Source: Carpediemonas membranifera (taxonomy: Eukaryota > Fornicata). Taken from it: a stretch of 64,000 nucleotides of DNA. Shown here piece by piece: positions 1 through 11,500 of the stretch. Where the stretch lies: NCBI GenBank assembly GCA_019828565.1, contig JAHDYR010000053.1, forward strand, positions 1,054,001 to 1,118,000, given 5' to 3'. Every line of letters begins with the position of its first letter. The stretch's first letter is position 1. The notes beneath the pieces were generated by a model. That model had not been told where the DNA came from. It ran no database searches and was given only the letters and a program-made list of their open reading frames with translations. The translations under genes were made by a program, and so were the position numbers.

Positions 1-13
1 CCAGGCTGAATAA
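1..13 (+). CDS. 3' tail of an upstream PFOR copy (partial)
   Basis: The first 13 bases encode the last residues (Gln-Ala-Glu-stop) of a pyruvate:ferredoxin oxidoreductase. They are identical to the ends of the three following copies, as is the sequence after the stop. The array therefore continues to the left of the window and holds at least four units. Confidence 0.9.
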
Positions 14-497
14 GATCGATAAAACATTTACCTATTTTTCCGGATGACATCTTGCGACACCAATGAATGGCAGAGGTGGGTATGGTAGCAGCTATAGCGC
101 CTGTGGCGTGATGCAGCAGCGCGTGGAGGGGTGGTGCCGTGCCAAACGCCGGGTGGGATCAAGTTACGACAAGTGCCGGAAACGATGACAATGACAAAAG
201 CGCGGCGACGACGATGGTCTGCAGTGTGTTGGGACCACCTGGAGAGCCTGCCTCGCCCGTCGCGTGAGCTGGTGCCGCCTGGGTGCCGGCGGCCGTTGGG
301 CTCCATGGCGGCAGGGTTGGCTCTGACAGGCTAAACGACAGGCGGACGGCTTGAGGGGGTGTGGACGGACGCATGGCGGTTTTAGAGCGCTGGATTGTCC
401 TCTAAACATGATCGGATCCTTCGATTTTGTTTGATATGACGTGACTCTTTCATCTTTTTTTCTTGCTTCTTTTTCTGCAAGAACGTTGAACGTTGAA
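14..497 (+). promoter_or_regulatory. PFOR spacer 1 (3' UTR plus promoter)
   Basis: This 484 bp spacer holds no gene. The first bases after the stop read GATCGATAAAAC, with the ATAAA-type element seen after most genes here. The last 50 bases before the ATG are pyrimidine-rich (runs of T and CTT), followed by two GAACGTT direct repeats ending at the start codon. The same sequence recurs at 4020-4504 and 8024-8507. Confidence 0.6.
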
Positions 498-3400
498 ATG
501 CACACAGTGGACGCAAACTACGCGGCGGCACACATTGCCTATGCCCTCTCGGATGTGTCTATGATCTATCCCATCACACCCTCCTCCACCATGGGCGAAT
601 TGGTGGACCAGTGGGCCAGCGAAGACCGGAAGAACATCTATGGCAACCTCCTGAAGGTCGTCGAGATGCAGTCTGAAGGCGGTGTCGCTGGTTCCGTCCA
701 CGGCTGCATTGGCACTGGCTCCCTCGTCTCCACTTTCACTGCCTCCCAGGGCCTCCTCCTCATGATGCCCAACATGTACAAGATCGCCGGCGAGCTCCTC
801 CCCTGTGTCTTCCACGTGTCTGCCCGTGCCGTTGCCGGCCAGGCTCTTTCCATCTTCGGTGACCACTCTGATGTTATGGGTGTCCGCGCCGCCGGCTGGA
901 ACTACATCGCCTCCGCCTCTGCCCAGGAGTCCATGGATCTCGCCCTCGTCGCTCACCTCGCCACTCTGCGCGCTTCCCTCCCCTTCGTCCACTTCTTCGA
1001 TGGTTTCCGCAGCTCCCACGAGCTCTCCACCATCGATTTCATCGACTACGCTGACATCGCCAAGCTCGTCGACCACGACGCCATTGCCGCCTTCCGCGCC
1101 CGCGCCCTCAACCCCGAGCACCCCGTCATGCGCGGTACCGCCCAGGGCCCCGAGATCTTCATGCAGGCTGTTGAGGCCGCCAACAAGTACTACAACGCCG
1201 TTCCCGAGATCGTCCAGGAGGAGATGGACCGCGTCTCTAAGCTGACCGGCCGTGAGTACCACCTCTTCGACTACCACGGTGCCGCCGACGCCACCAAGGT
1301 CATCGTCACCATCGGCTCCTCCGCCAATGTCATCCACGAGACCGTCGACTACCTGCTCAAGCAGGGCGAGAAGGTTGGCCTCATCAAGTGCCGCCTCCCC
1401 CGCCCCTTCTCCGTCGAGCACTTCGTCGCCGCCATGCCCAAGACCGTCCAGAAGGTTGCCGTCCTCGACCGCACCAAGGAGCCCGGCGCTGTTGGCGAGC
1501 CCCTCTACCTCGACGTTGTCGCCGCCATGATGTCCGCCTACGAGGGCACCATGCCTAAGATCGTCGGTGGCCGCTACGGCCTCGGCTCCAAGGCCTTCAC
1601 CCCCGCCATGGTCAAGGGCATCTACGACTACCTCGAGAACAAGCCCCAGCACGGCTTCCTTGTCGGCATCGAGGACGATGTCTGCCACAAGTCCATCCCC
1701 GTTGGCGAGGAGATCAACGTCATGCCCAACGACGTCAAGCAGTGCCTCTTCTGGGGCCTCGGCGCCGATGGCACTGTTGGTGCTAACAAGAACGTCATGA
1801 AGCTCATCAGCGAGGAGTCCGACAACTACGTCCAGGGCTACTTCGCTTACGATTCCAAGAAGTCTGGCGGTGTCACTGCTTCCCACCTTCGCTTCGGTCC
1901 CCGCCCCATCACCTCTCACTACGAGATCGTGACCGCTGACTACGTCGCTTGCCACTTCGCCCAGTACGCCAAGACCTTCGACCTCCTCTCCTCCCTCGCC
2001 AAGGGGTGGTGTGTTCGTCCTCAACACTGTCTGGACCGACGAGGAGCTTGAGCACGAGCTCCCCAACGCCTTCAAGCGCGAGCTCGCCGAGAAGAACGCC
2101 AAGTTCTACTGCATCAACGCTAACGCCGTCGCTGAGAAGTGCGGCCTCGGTGGCCGTATCAACAACGTCATGATGACTGTCTTCTTCAAGCTCGTCGAGA
2201 TCATCCCCCTCGAGACCGCCGTCAAGGCCCTCAAGGCCGCTGTCTACAAGTCCTACCGTCTCAAGGGCGACGACATCGTCAACAACAACTACGCCGCTAT
2301 CGATGCTGCCCTCGAGGGCCTCCGCGAGGTCCCCGTCAAGGCTGAGTGGGCTTCCCTCAAGGACGACGAGGCCACCCTCGGCAACGAGAACGAGACCTAC
2401 CGCAAGATCATCAAGCCCCCTTGCTGAGCAGCGCGGCAACAGCCTCCCCGTCTCTGCCCTCCCCGCCGGCGGCGAGATGCCCACCGCCACCACTCAGTAC
2501 GAGCGCCGCTGCGTCGCCTCCCACGTCCCCAAGTGGGCCGGCGAGTGCTCTCAGTGCAACAAGTGCTCCCTGGTGTGCCCCCACGCCACCATCCGCCCCT
2601 TCCTCGTCACCGAGGAGCAGGCCAAGGCCGCCGACCTCACCGTCCAGAAGGCCAAGGCTCTTGGCAAGAACGCCCCCACCGACCTCTTCTTCCGCATCCA
2701 GGTCGACCCCTTCGACTGCACTGGCTGTGGCGCCTGCGTTGAGGTGTGCCCCTCCCACGCCCTCTCCTTCCAGACCATCGACGAGGGTCTTGAGGCTGAG
2801 GCCGAGCACTGGGACTACTGCCTTACCCTTCCCCTCCGCGACGACATCCTCGCCCCCTCCACCGTCAAGGGCGCCATGTTCCAGCGTCCCCTTCTTGAGT
2901 TCTCTGGTGCCTGCGCCGGCTGCGGTGAGACCCCCTACGTCAAGCTCCTCACCCAGCTCTTCGGCTCCCGCATGATCATCGCCAACGCTACTGGCTGCTC
3001 TTCCATCTGGGGTGGCTCCTTCCCCGTCTCCCCCTACGCTGTTGACAAGGACGGCAAGGGCCCCGCCTGGGCTAACTCCCTCTTCGAGGACAACGCCGAG
3101 TACGGCGCTGGCTTCGCCGTCTCCGTCCAGACCCGCCGCGCCAACCTCGCCCTCGACATGGACCGCGTTGTCGCTGACAAGCTTGTCTCCGACGAGCTTG
3201 CTACCGCGTTCGCCGCCTGGAAGGAGGGCATGAACGTTGCTGAGGTCGCCGCCATCGAGGCCGCGAAGGTCAAGGCCCTTCTCAAGGACGTCAAGGCCGA
3301 GACCGGTACCCCTCTCGAGCGCATCCTCCAGAACCAGGACCTCCTCGCCAAGCCTTCCGTCTGGATCGTCGGTGGTGACGGCTGGGCCTACGATATCGGC

Positions 3401-4019
3401 TATGGTGGCCTCGACCACGTGCTCTCCATGGGCCTCGACCTCAACATCCTCGTCATGGACACTGAGGTGTACTCTAACACTGGTGGCCAGTGCTCCAAGG
3501 CCACCCAGATGGGCGCTGTCGCTAAGTTCAGCTCCAGCGGGAAGCCCGGCAAGAAGAAGGATCTTGGCGCCATCGCCATGACCTACGGCAACGTCTTCGT
3601 CGCCTCTGTCGCCATGGGCGCCAACACCAAGCAGCTCATCGACTCTGTCTCGGCTGCTGAGTCCTACAACGGCACCTCTCTGATCATTGCCTACGCCCCG
3701 TGCATTGCTCACGGCATCAAGGGCGGCCTCCGCCGCGCTCAGAATGAGGAGAAGCTCGCTGTCGAGTCTGGCTACTGGCTGCTCTACTCGTTCGACCCCC
3801 CGCCTTGCTGCTGCTGGCAAGAACCCCATGAAGCTGACCTCCAAGCCCGCTAAGATCGACGTTCAGGAGTTCCTCGACAACGAGGCCCGTTTCGCCGCCC
3901 TCAAGAAGACCCAGCCCGAGCGCGCTGCCGAGCTCGCCGCCCAGCTCTCCAAGGACCTCAAGGCCCGCTACCACCAGTACGTCGCTTTGGTCGCCGCCAA
4001 CGAGCCCCAGGCTGAATAA
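498..4019 (+). pseudogene. PFOR: Pyruvate:ferredoxin oxidoreductase, copy with three +1 frame breaks
   Basis: Compared with the two intact copies, this copy has one extra base in each of three homopolymers: GGGG at 2003-2006 (others GGG), five C at 2416-2420 (others four), and six C at 3796-3801 (others five). Each break shifts the frame; together the three restore it, so the final codons and stop match the other copies. Outside these sites it is almost identical to them. As written it cannot make a full enzyme. Either it is a very young pseudogene or, more likely given that all three changes are homopolymer gains and all other sites are conserved, it reflects uncorrected sequencing indels in a repeat array. 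The ATG at 498 is used because earlier in-frame codons lack an ATG and PFOR proteins begin at this point. Confidence 0.85.
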
Positions 4020-4504
4020 GATCGATAAAACATTTACCTATTTTTCCGGATGACATCTTGCGACACCAATGAATGGCAGAGGTGGGTATGGTAGCAGCTA
4101 TAGCGCCTGTGGCGTGATGCAGCAGCGCGTGGAGGGGTGGTGCCGTGCCAAACGCCGGGTGGGATCAAGTTACGACAAGTGCCGGAAACGATGACAATGA
4201 CAGAAGCGCGGCGACGACGATGGTCTGCAGTGTGTTGGGACCACCTGGAGAGCCTGCCTCGCCCGTCGCGTGAGCTGGTGCCGCCTGGGTGCCGGCGGCC
4301 GTTGGGCTCCATGGCGGCAGGGTTGGCTCTGACAGGCTAAACGACAGGCGGACGGCTTGAGGGGGGTGTGGACGGACGCATGGCGGTTTTAGAGCGCTGG
4401 ATTGTCCTCTAAACATGATCGGATCCTTCGATTTTGTTTGATATGACGTGACTCTTTCATCTTTTTTTCTTGCTTCTTTTTCTGCAAGAACGTTGAACGT
4501 TGAA
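4020..4504 (+). promoter_or_regulatory. PFOR spacer 2 (3' UTR plus promoter)
   Basis: A 485 bp copy of the spacer at 14-497, with an extra G in the G run near 4361-4366 and an A-to-G change near 4202. It carries the ATAAA element after the upstream stop and the pyrimidine tract plus GAACGTT pair before the next ATG. No separate gene is seen in it. Confidence 0.6.
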
Positions 4505-7500
4505 ATGCACACAGTGGACGCAAACTACGCGGCGGCACACATTGCCTATGCCCTCTCGGATGTGTCTATGATCTATCCCATCACACCCTCCTCCACCATG
4601 GGCGAATTGGTGGACCAGTGGGCCAGCGAAGACCGGAAGAACATCTATGGCAACCTCCTGAAGGTCGTCGAGATGCAGTCTGAAGGCGGTGTCGCTGGTT
4701 CCGTCCACGGCTGCATTGGCACTGGCTCCCTCGTCTCCACTTTCACTGCCTCCCAGGGCCTCCTCCTCATGATGCCCAACATGTACAAGATCGCCGGCGA
4801 GCTCCTCCCCTGTGTCTTCCACGTGTCTGCCCGTGCCGTTGCCGGCCAGGCTCTTTCCATCTTCGGTGACCACTCTGATGTTATGGGTGTCCGCGCCGCC
4901 GGCTGGAACTACATCGCCTCCGCCTCTGCCCAGGAGTCCATGGATCTCGCCCTCGTCGCTCACCTCGCCACTCTGCGCGCTTCCCTCCCCTTCGTCCACT
5001 TCTTCGATGGTTTCCGCAGCTCCCACGAGCTCTCCACCATCGATTTCATCGACTACGCTGACATCGCCAAGCTCGTCGACCACGACGCCATTGCCGCCTT
5101 CCGCGCCCGCGCCCTCAACCCCGAGCACCCCGTCATGCGCGGTACCGCCCAGGGCCCCGAGATCTTCATGCAGGCTGTTGAGGCCGCCAACAAGTACTAC
5201 AACGCCGTTCCCGAGATCGTCCAGGAGGAGATGGACCGCGTCTCTAAGCTGACCGGCCGTGAGTACCACCTCTTCGACTACCACGGTGCCGCCGACGCCA
5301 CCAAGGTCATCGTCACCATCGGCTCCTCCGCCAATGTCATCCACGAGACCGTCGACTACCTGCTCAAGCAGGGCGAGAAGGTTGGCCTCATCAAGTGCCG
5401 CCTCCCCCGCCCCTTCTCCGTCGAGCACTTCGTCGCCGCCATGCCCAAGACCGTCCAGAAGGTTGCCGTCCTCGACCGCACCAAGGAGCCCGGCGCTGTT
5501 GGCGAGCCCCTCTACCTCGACGTTGTCGCCGCCATGATGTCCGCCTACGAGGGCACCATGCCTAAGATCGTCGGTGGCCGCTACGGCCTCGGCTCCAAGG
5601 CCTTCACCCCCGCCATGGTCAAGGGCATCTACGACTACCTCGAGAACAAGCCCCAGCACGGCTTCCTTGTCGGCATCGAGGACGATGTCTGCCACAAGTC
5701 CATCCCCGTTGGCGAGGAGATCAACGTCATGCCCAGCGACGTCAAGCAGTGCCTCTTCTGGGGCCTCGGCGCCGATGGCACTGTTGGTGCTAACAAGAAC
5801 GTCATGAAGCTCATCAGCGAGGAGTCCGACAACTACGTCCAGGGCTACTTCGCTTACGATTCCAAGAAGTCTGGCGGTGTCACTGCTTCCCACCTTCGCT
5901 TCGGTCCCCGCCCCATCACCTCTCACTACGAGATCGTGACCGCTGACTACGTCGCTTGCCACTTCGCCCAGTACGCCAAGACCTTCGACCTCCTCTCCTC
6001 CCTCGCCAAGGGTGGTGTGTTCGTCCTCAACACTGTCTGGACCGACGAGGAGCTTGAGCACGAGCTCCCCAACGCCTTCAAGCGCGAGCTCGCCGAGAAG
6101 AACGCCAAGTTCTACTGCATCAACGCTAACGCCGTCGCTGAGAAGTGCGGCCTCGGTGGCCGTATCAACAACGTCATGATGACTGTCTTCTTCAAGCTCG
6201 TCGAGATCATCCCCCTCGAGACCGCCGTCAAGGCCCTCAAGGCCGCTGTCTACAAGTCCTACCGTCTCAAGGGCGACGACATCGTCAACAACAACTACGC
6301 CGCTATCGATGCTGCCCTCGAGGGCCTCCGCGAGGTCCCCGTCAAGGCTGAGTGGGCTTCCCTCAAGGACGACGAGGCCACCCTCGGCAACGAGAACGAG
6401 ACCTACCGCAAGATCATCAAGCCCCTTGCTGAGCAGCGCGGCAACAGCCTCCCCGTCTCTGCCCTCCCCGCCGGCGGCGAGATGCCCACCGCCACCACTC
6501 AGTACGAGCGCCGCTGCGTCGCCTCCCACGTCCCCAAGTGGGCCGGCGAGTGCTCTCAGTGCAACAAGTGCTCCCTGGTGTGCCCCCACGCCACCATCCG
6601 CCCCTTCCTCGTCACCGAGGAGCAGGCCAAGGCCGCCGACCTCACCGTCCAGAAGGCCAAGGCTCTTGGCAAGAACGCCCCCACCGACCTCTTCTTCCGC
6701 ATCCAGGTCGACCCCTTCGACTGCACTGGCTGTGGCGCCTGCGTTGAGGTGTGCCCCTCCCACGCCCTCTCCTTCCAGACCATCGACGAGGGTCTTGAGG
6801 CTGAGGCCGAGCACTGGGACTACTGCCTTACCCTTCCCCTCCGCGACGACATCCTCGCCCCCTCCACCGTCAAGGGCGCCATGTTCCAGCGTCCCCTTCT
6901 TGAGTTCTCTGGTGCCTGCGCCGGCTGCGGTGAGACCCCCTACGTCAAGCTCCTCACCCAGCTCTTCGGCTCCCGCATGATCATCGCCAACGCTACTGGC
7001 TGCTCTTCCATCTGGGGTGGCTCCTTCCCCGTCTCCCCCTACGCTGTTGACAAGGACGGCAAGGGCCCCGCCTGGGCTAACTCCCTCTTCGAGGACAACG
7101 CCGAGTACGGCGCTGGCTTCGCCGTCTCCGTCCAGACCCGCCGCGCCAACCTCGCCCTCGACATGGACCGCGTTGTCGCTGACAAGCTTGTCTCCGACGA
7201 GCTTGCTACCGCGTTCGCCGCCTGGAAGGAGGGCATGAACGTTGCTGAGGTCGCCGCCATCGAGGCCGCGAAGGTCAAGGCCCTTCTCAAGGACGTCAAG
7301 GCCGAGACCGGTACCCCTCTCGAGCGCATCCTCCAGAACCAGGACCTCCTCGCCAAGCCTTCCGTCTGGATCGTCGGTGGTGACGGCTGGGCCTACGATA
7401 TCGGCTATGGTGGCCTCGACCACGTGCTCTCCATGGGCCTCGACCTCAACATCCTCGTCATGGACACTGAGGTGTACTCTAACACTGGTGGCCAGTGCTC

Positions 7501-8023
7501 CAAGGCCACCCAGATGGGCGCTGTCGCTAAGTTCAGCTCCAGCGGGAAGCCCGGCAAGAAGAAGGATCTTGGCGCCATCGCCATGACCTACGGCAACGTC
7601 TTCGTCGCCTCTGTCGCCATGGGCGCCAACACCAAGCAGCTCATCGACTCTGTCTCGGCTGCTGAGTCCTACAACGGCACCTCTCTGATCATTGCCTACG
7701 CCCCGTGCATTGCTCACGGCATCAAGGGCGGCCTCCGCCGCGCTCAGAATGAGGAGAAGCTCGCTGTCGAGTCTGGCTACTGGCTGCTCTACTCGTTCGA
7801 CCCCCGCCTTGCTGCTGCTGGCAAGAACCCCATGAAGCTGACCTCCAAGCCCGCTAAGATCGACGTTCAGGAGTTCCTCGACAACGAGGCCCGTTTCGCC
7901 GCCCTCAAGAAGACCCAGCCCGAGCGCGCTGCCGAGCTCGCCGCCCAGCTCTCCAAGGACCTCAAGGCCCGCTACCACCAGTACGTCGCTTTGGTCGCCG
8001 CCAACGAGCCCCAGGCTGAATAA
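4505..8023 (+). CDS. PFOR: Pyruvate:ferredoxin oxidoreductase, intact copy (1172 aa)
   Basis: Oxidatively decarboxylates pyruvate to acetyl-CoA and CO2, passing electrons to ferredoxin; it is the anaerobic replacement for pyruvate dehydrogenase. The N-terminal thiamine-fold domain carries YPITPSS at about residues 23-29. A 2[4Fe-4S] ferredoxin domain follows with CSQCNKCSLVCP (about 682) and CTGCGACVEVCP (about 740). The C-terminal TPP domain has CAGCGE (about 805), ATGCSS (about 833), GDGWAYDIGYGG (about 959) and a late Cys in APCIAHG (about 1067), matching the four cysteines of the proximal cluster. There is no C-terminal flavodoxin/reductase extension, so it is PFOR and not the NADP-linked fusion. 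No organelle targeting peptide is evident. This copy has Ser where the other two have Asn, in MP(S/N)DVKQ. Codon choice is strongly C-ending, as for a highly expressed gene. Confidence 0.97.
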   Translation: MHTVDANYAAAHIAYALSDVSMIYPITPSSTMGELVDQWASEDRKNIYGNLLKVVEMQSEGGVAGSVHGCIGTGSLVSTFTASQGLLLMMPNMYKIAGELLPCVFHVSARAVAGQALSIFGDHSDVMGVRAAGWNYIASASAQESMDLALVAHLATLRASLPFVHFFDGFRSSHELSTIDFIDYADIAKLVDHDAIAAFRARALNPEHPVMRGTAQGPEIFMQAVEAANKYYNAVPEIVQEEMDRVSKLTGREYHLFDYHGAADATKVIVTIGSSANVIHETVDYLLKQGEKVGLIKCRLPRPFSVEHFVAAMPKTVQKVAVLDRTKEPGAVGEPLYLDVVAAMMSAYEGTMPKIVGGRYGLGSKAFTPAMVKGIYDYLENKPQHGFLVGIEDDVCHKSIPVGEEINVMPSDVKQCLFWGLGADGTVGANKNVMKLISEESDNYVQGYFAYDSKKSGGVTASHLRFGPRPITSHYEIVTADYVACHFAQYAKTFDLLSSLAKGGVFVLNTVWTDEELEHELPNAFKRELAEKNAKFYCINANAVAEKCGLGGRINNVMMTVFFKLVEIIPLETAVKALKAAVYKSYRLKGDDIVNNNYAAIDAALEGLREVPVKAEWASLKDDEATLGNENETYRKIIKPLAEQRGNSLPVSALPAGGEMPTATTQYERRCVASHVPKWAGECSQCNKCSLVCPHATIRPFLVTEEQAKAADLTVQKAKALGKNAPTDLFFRIQVDPFDCTGCGACVEVCPSHALSFQTIDEGLEAEAEHWDYCLTLPLRDDILAPSTVKGAMFQRPLLEFSGACAGCGETPYVKLLTQLFGSRMIIANATGCSSIWGGSFPVSPYAVDKDGKGPAWANSLFEDNAEYGAGFAVSVQTRRANLALDMDRVVADKLVSDELATAFAAWKEGMNVAEVAAIEAAKVKALLKDVKAETGTPLERILQNQDLLAKPSVWIVGGDGWAYDIGYGGLDHVLSMGLDLNILVMDTEVYSNTGGQCSKATQMGAVAKFSSSGKPGKKKDLGAIAMTYGNVFVASVAMGANTKQLIDSVSAAESYNGTSLIIAYAPCIAHGIKGGLRRAQNEEKLAVESGYWLLYSFDPRLAAAGKNPMKLTSKPAKIDVQEFLDNEARFAALKKTQPERAAELAAQLSKDLKARYHQYVALVAANEPQAE

Positions 8024-8507
8024 GATCGATAAAACATTTACCTATTTTTCCGGATGACATCTTGCGACACCAATGAATGGCAGAGGTGGGTATGGTAGCA
8101 GCTATAGCGCCTGTGGCGTGATGCAGCAGCGCGTGGAGGGGTGGTGCCGTGCCAAACGCCGGGTGGGATCAAGTTACGACAAGTGCCGGAAACGATGACA
8201 ATGACAAAAGCGCGGCGACGACGATGGTCTGCAGTGTGTTGGGACCACCTGGAGAGCCTGCCTCGCCCGTCGCGTGAGCTGGTGCCGCCTGGGTGCCGGC
8301 GGCCGTTGGGCACCATGGCGGCAGGGTTGGCTCTGACAGGCTAAACGACAGGCGGACGGCTTGAGGGGGTGTGGACGGACGCATGGCGGTTTTAGAGCGC
8401 TGGATTGTCCTCTAAACATGATCGGATCCTTCGATTTTGTTTGATATGACGTGACTCTTTCATCTTTTTTTCTTGCTTCTTTTTCTGCAAGAACGTTGAA
8501 CGTTGAA
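8024..8507 (+). promoter_or_regulatory. PFOR spacer 3 (3' UTR plus promoter)
   Basis: A 484 bp copy of the PFOR spacer. It differs from spacer 1 by a CTCC to CACC change near 8311. It has the ATAAA element after the upstream stop and the pyrimidine tract with the GAACGTT pair just before the ATG at 8508. No other gene is seen. Confidence 0.6.
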
Positions 8508-11500
8508 ATGCACACAGTGGACGCAAACTACGCGGCGGCACACATTGCCTATGCCCTCTCGGATGTGTCTATGATCTATCCCATCACACCCTCCTCCACC
8601 ATGGGCGAATTGGTGGACCAGTGGGCCAGCGAAGACCGGAAGAACATCTATGGCAACCTCCTGAAGGTCGTCGAGATGCAGTCTGAAGGCGGTGTCGCTG
8701 GTTCCGTCCACGGCTGCATTGGCACTGGCTCCCTCGTCTCCACTTTCACTGCCTCCCAGGGCCTCCTCCTCATGATGCCCAACATGTACAAGATCGCCGG
8801 CGAGCTCCTCCCCTGTGTCTTCCACGTGTCTGCCCGTGCCGTTGCCGGCCAGGCTCTTTCCATCTTCGGTGACCACTCTGATGTTATGGGTGTCCGCGCC
8901 GCCGGCTGGAACTACATCGCCTCCGCCTCTGCCCAGGAGTCCATGGATCTCGCCCTCGTCGCTCACCTCGCCACTCTGCGCGCTTCCCTCCCCTTCGTCC
9001 ACTTCTTCGATGGTTTCCGCAGCTCCCACGAGCTCTCCACCATCGATTTCATCGACTACGCTGACATCGCCAAGCTCGTCGACCACGACGCCATTGCCGC
9101 CTTCCGCGCCCGCGCCCTCAACCCCGAGCACCCCGTCATGCGCGGTACCGCCCAGGGCCCCGAGATCTTCATGCAGGCTGTTGAGGCCGCCAACAAGTAC
9201 TACAACGCCGTTCCCGAGATCGTCCAGGAGGAGATGGACCGCGTCTCTAAGCTGACCGGCCGTGAGTACCACCTCTTCGACTACCACGGTGCCGCCGACG
9301 CCACCAAGGTCATCGTCACCATCGGCTCCTCCGCCAATGTCATCCACGAGACCGTCGACTACCTGCTCAAGCAGGGCGAGAAGGTTGGCCTCATCAAGTG
9401 CCGCCTCCCCCGCCCCTTCTCCGTCGAGCACTTCGTCGCCGCCATGCCCAAGACCGTCCAGAAGGTTGCCGTCCTCGACCGCACCAAGGAGCCCGGCGCT
9501 GTTGGCGAGCCCCTCTACCTCGACGTTGTCGCCGCCATGATGTCCGCCTACGAGGGCACCATGCCTAAGATCGTCGGTGGCCGCTACGGCCTCGGCTCCA
9601 AGGCCTTCACCCCCGCCATGGTCAAGGGCATCTACGACTACCTCGAGAACAAGCCCCAGCACGGCTTCCTTGTCGGCATCGAGGACGATGTCTGCCACAA
9701 GTCCATCCCCGTTGGCGAGGAGATCAACGTCATGCCCAACGACGTCAAGCAGTGCCTCTTCTGGGGCCTCGGCGCCGATGGCACTGTTGGTGCTAACAAG
9801 AACGTCATGAAGCTCATCAGCGAGGAGTCCGACAACTACGTCCAGGGCTACTTCGCTTACGATTCCAAGAAGTCTGGCGGTGTCACTGCTTCCCACCTTC
9901 GCTTCGGTCCCCGCCCCATCACCTCTCACTACGAGATCGTGACCGCTGACTACGTCGCTTGCCACTTCGCCCAGTACGCCAAGACCTTCGACCTCCTCTC
10001 CTCCCTCGCCAAGGGTGGTGTGTTCGTCCTCAACACTGTCTGGACCGACGAGGAGCTTGAGCACGAGCTCCCCAACGCCTTCAAGCGCGAGCTCGCCGAG
10101 AAGAACGCCAAGTTCTACTGCATCAACGCTAACGCCGTCGCTGAGAAGTGCGGCCTCGGTGGCCGTATCAACAACGTCATGATGACTGTCTTCTTCAAGC
10201 TCGTCGAGATCATCCCCCTCGAGACCGCCGTCAAGGCCCTCAAGGCCGCTGTCTACAAGTCCTACCGTCTCAAGGGCGACGACATCGTCAACAACAACTA
10301 CGCCGCTATCGATGCTGCCCTCGAGGGCCTCCGCGAGGTCCCCGTCAAGGCTGAGTGGGCTTCCCTCAAGGACGACGAGGCCACCCTCGGCAACGAGAAC
10401 GAGACCTACCGCAAGATCATCAAGCCCCTTGCTGAGCAGCGCGGCAACAGCCTCCCCGTCTCTGCCCTCCCCGCCGGCGGCGAGATGCCCACCGCCACCA
10501 CTCAGTACGAGCGCCGCTGCGTCGCCTCCCACGTCCCCAAGTGGGCCGGCGAGTGCTCTCAGTGCAACAAGTGCTCCCTGGTGTGCCCCCACGCCACCAT
10601 CCGCCCCTTCCTCGTCACCGAGGAGCAGGCCAAGGCCGCCGACCTCACCGTCCAGAAGGCCAAGGCTCTTGGCAAGAACGCCCCCACCGACCTCTTCTTC
10701 CGCATCCAGGTCGACCCCTTCGACTGCACTGGCTGTGGCGCCTGCGTTGAGGTGTGCCCCTCCCACGCCCTCTCCTTCCAGACCATCGACGAGGGTCTTG
10801 AGGCTGAGGCCGAGCACTGGGACTACTGCCTTACCCTTCCCCTCCGCGACGACATCCTCGCCCCCTCCACCGTCAAGGGCGCCATGTTCCAGCGTCCCCT
10901 TCTTGAGTTCTCTGGTGCCTGCGCCGGCTGCGGTGAGACCCCCTACGTCAAGCTCCTCACCCAGCTCTTCGGCTCCCGCATGATCATCGCCAACGCTACT
11001 GGCTGCTCTTCCATCTGGGGTGGCTCCTTCCCCGTCTCCCCCTACGCTGTTGACAAGGACGGCAAGGGCCCCGCCTGGGCTAACTCCCTCTTCGAGGACA
11101 ACGCCGAGTACGGCGCTGGCTTCGCCGTCTCCGTCCAGACCCGCCGCGCCAACCTCGCCCTCGACATGGACCGTGTTGTCGCTGACAAGCTTGTCTCCGA
11201 CGAGCTTGCTACCGCGTTCGCCGCCTGGAAGGAGGGCATGAACGTTGCTGAGGTCGCCGCCATCGAGGCCGCGAAGGTCAAGGCCCTTCTCAAGGACGTC
11301 AAGGCCGAGACCGGTACCCCTCTCGAGCGCATCCTCCAGAACCAGGACCTCCTCGCCAAGCCTTCCGTCTGGATCGTCGGTGGTGACGGCTGGGCCTACG
11401 ATATCGGCTATGGTGGCCTCGACCACGTGCTCTCCATGGGCCTCGACCTCAACATCCTCGTCATGGACACTGAGGTGTACTCTAACACTGGTGGCCAGTG

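Noticed and set aside
2003-2420. Programmed frameshifting in PFOR
   Set aside because: The two intact copies have no such shift and the sites are plain homopolymers without slippery-site context.
4448-4504. N-terminal extension of PFOR as an organelle targeting peptide
   Set aside because: The in-frame upstream stretch starts with GTG, not ATG, and lies in the pyrimidine-rich promoter; family alignment begins at 4505.
4457-7978. 1,173-codon open frame on the minus strand opposite PFOR (also at 8460-11981)
   Set aside because: It is a shadow created by the strong C-ending codon bias of PFOR; composition is Gly/Val/Asp/Leu-rich with no domain.
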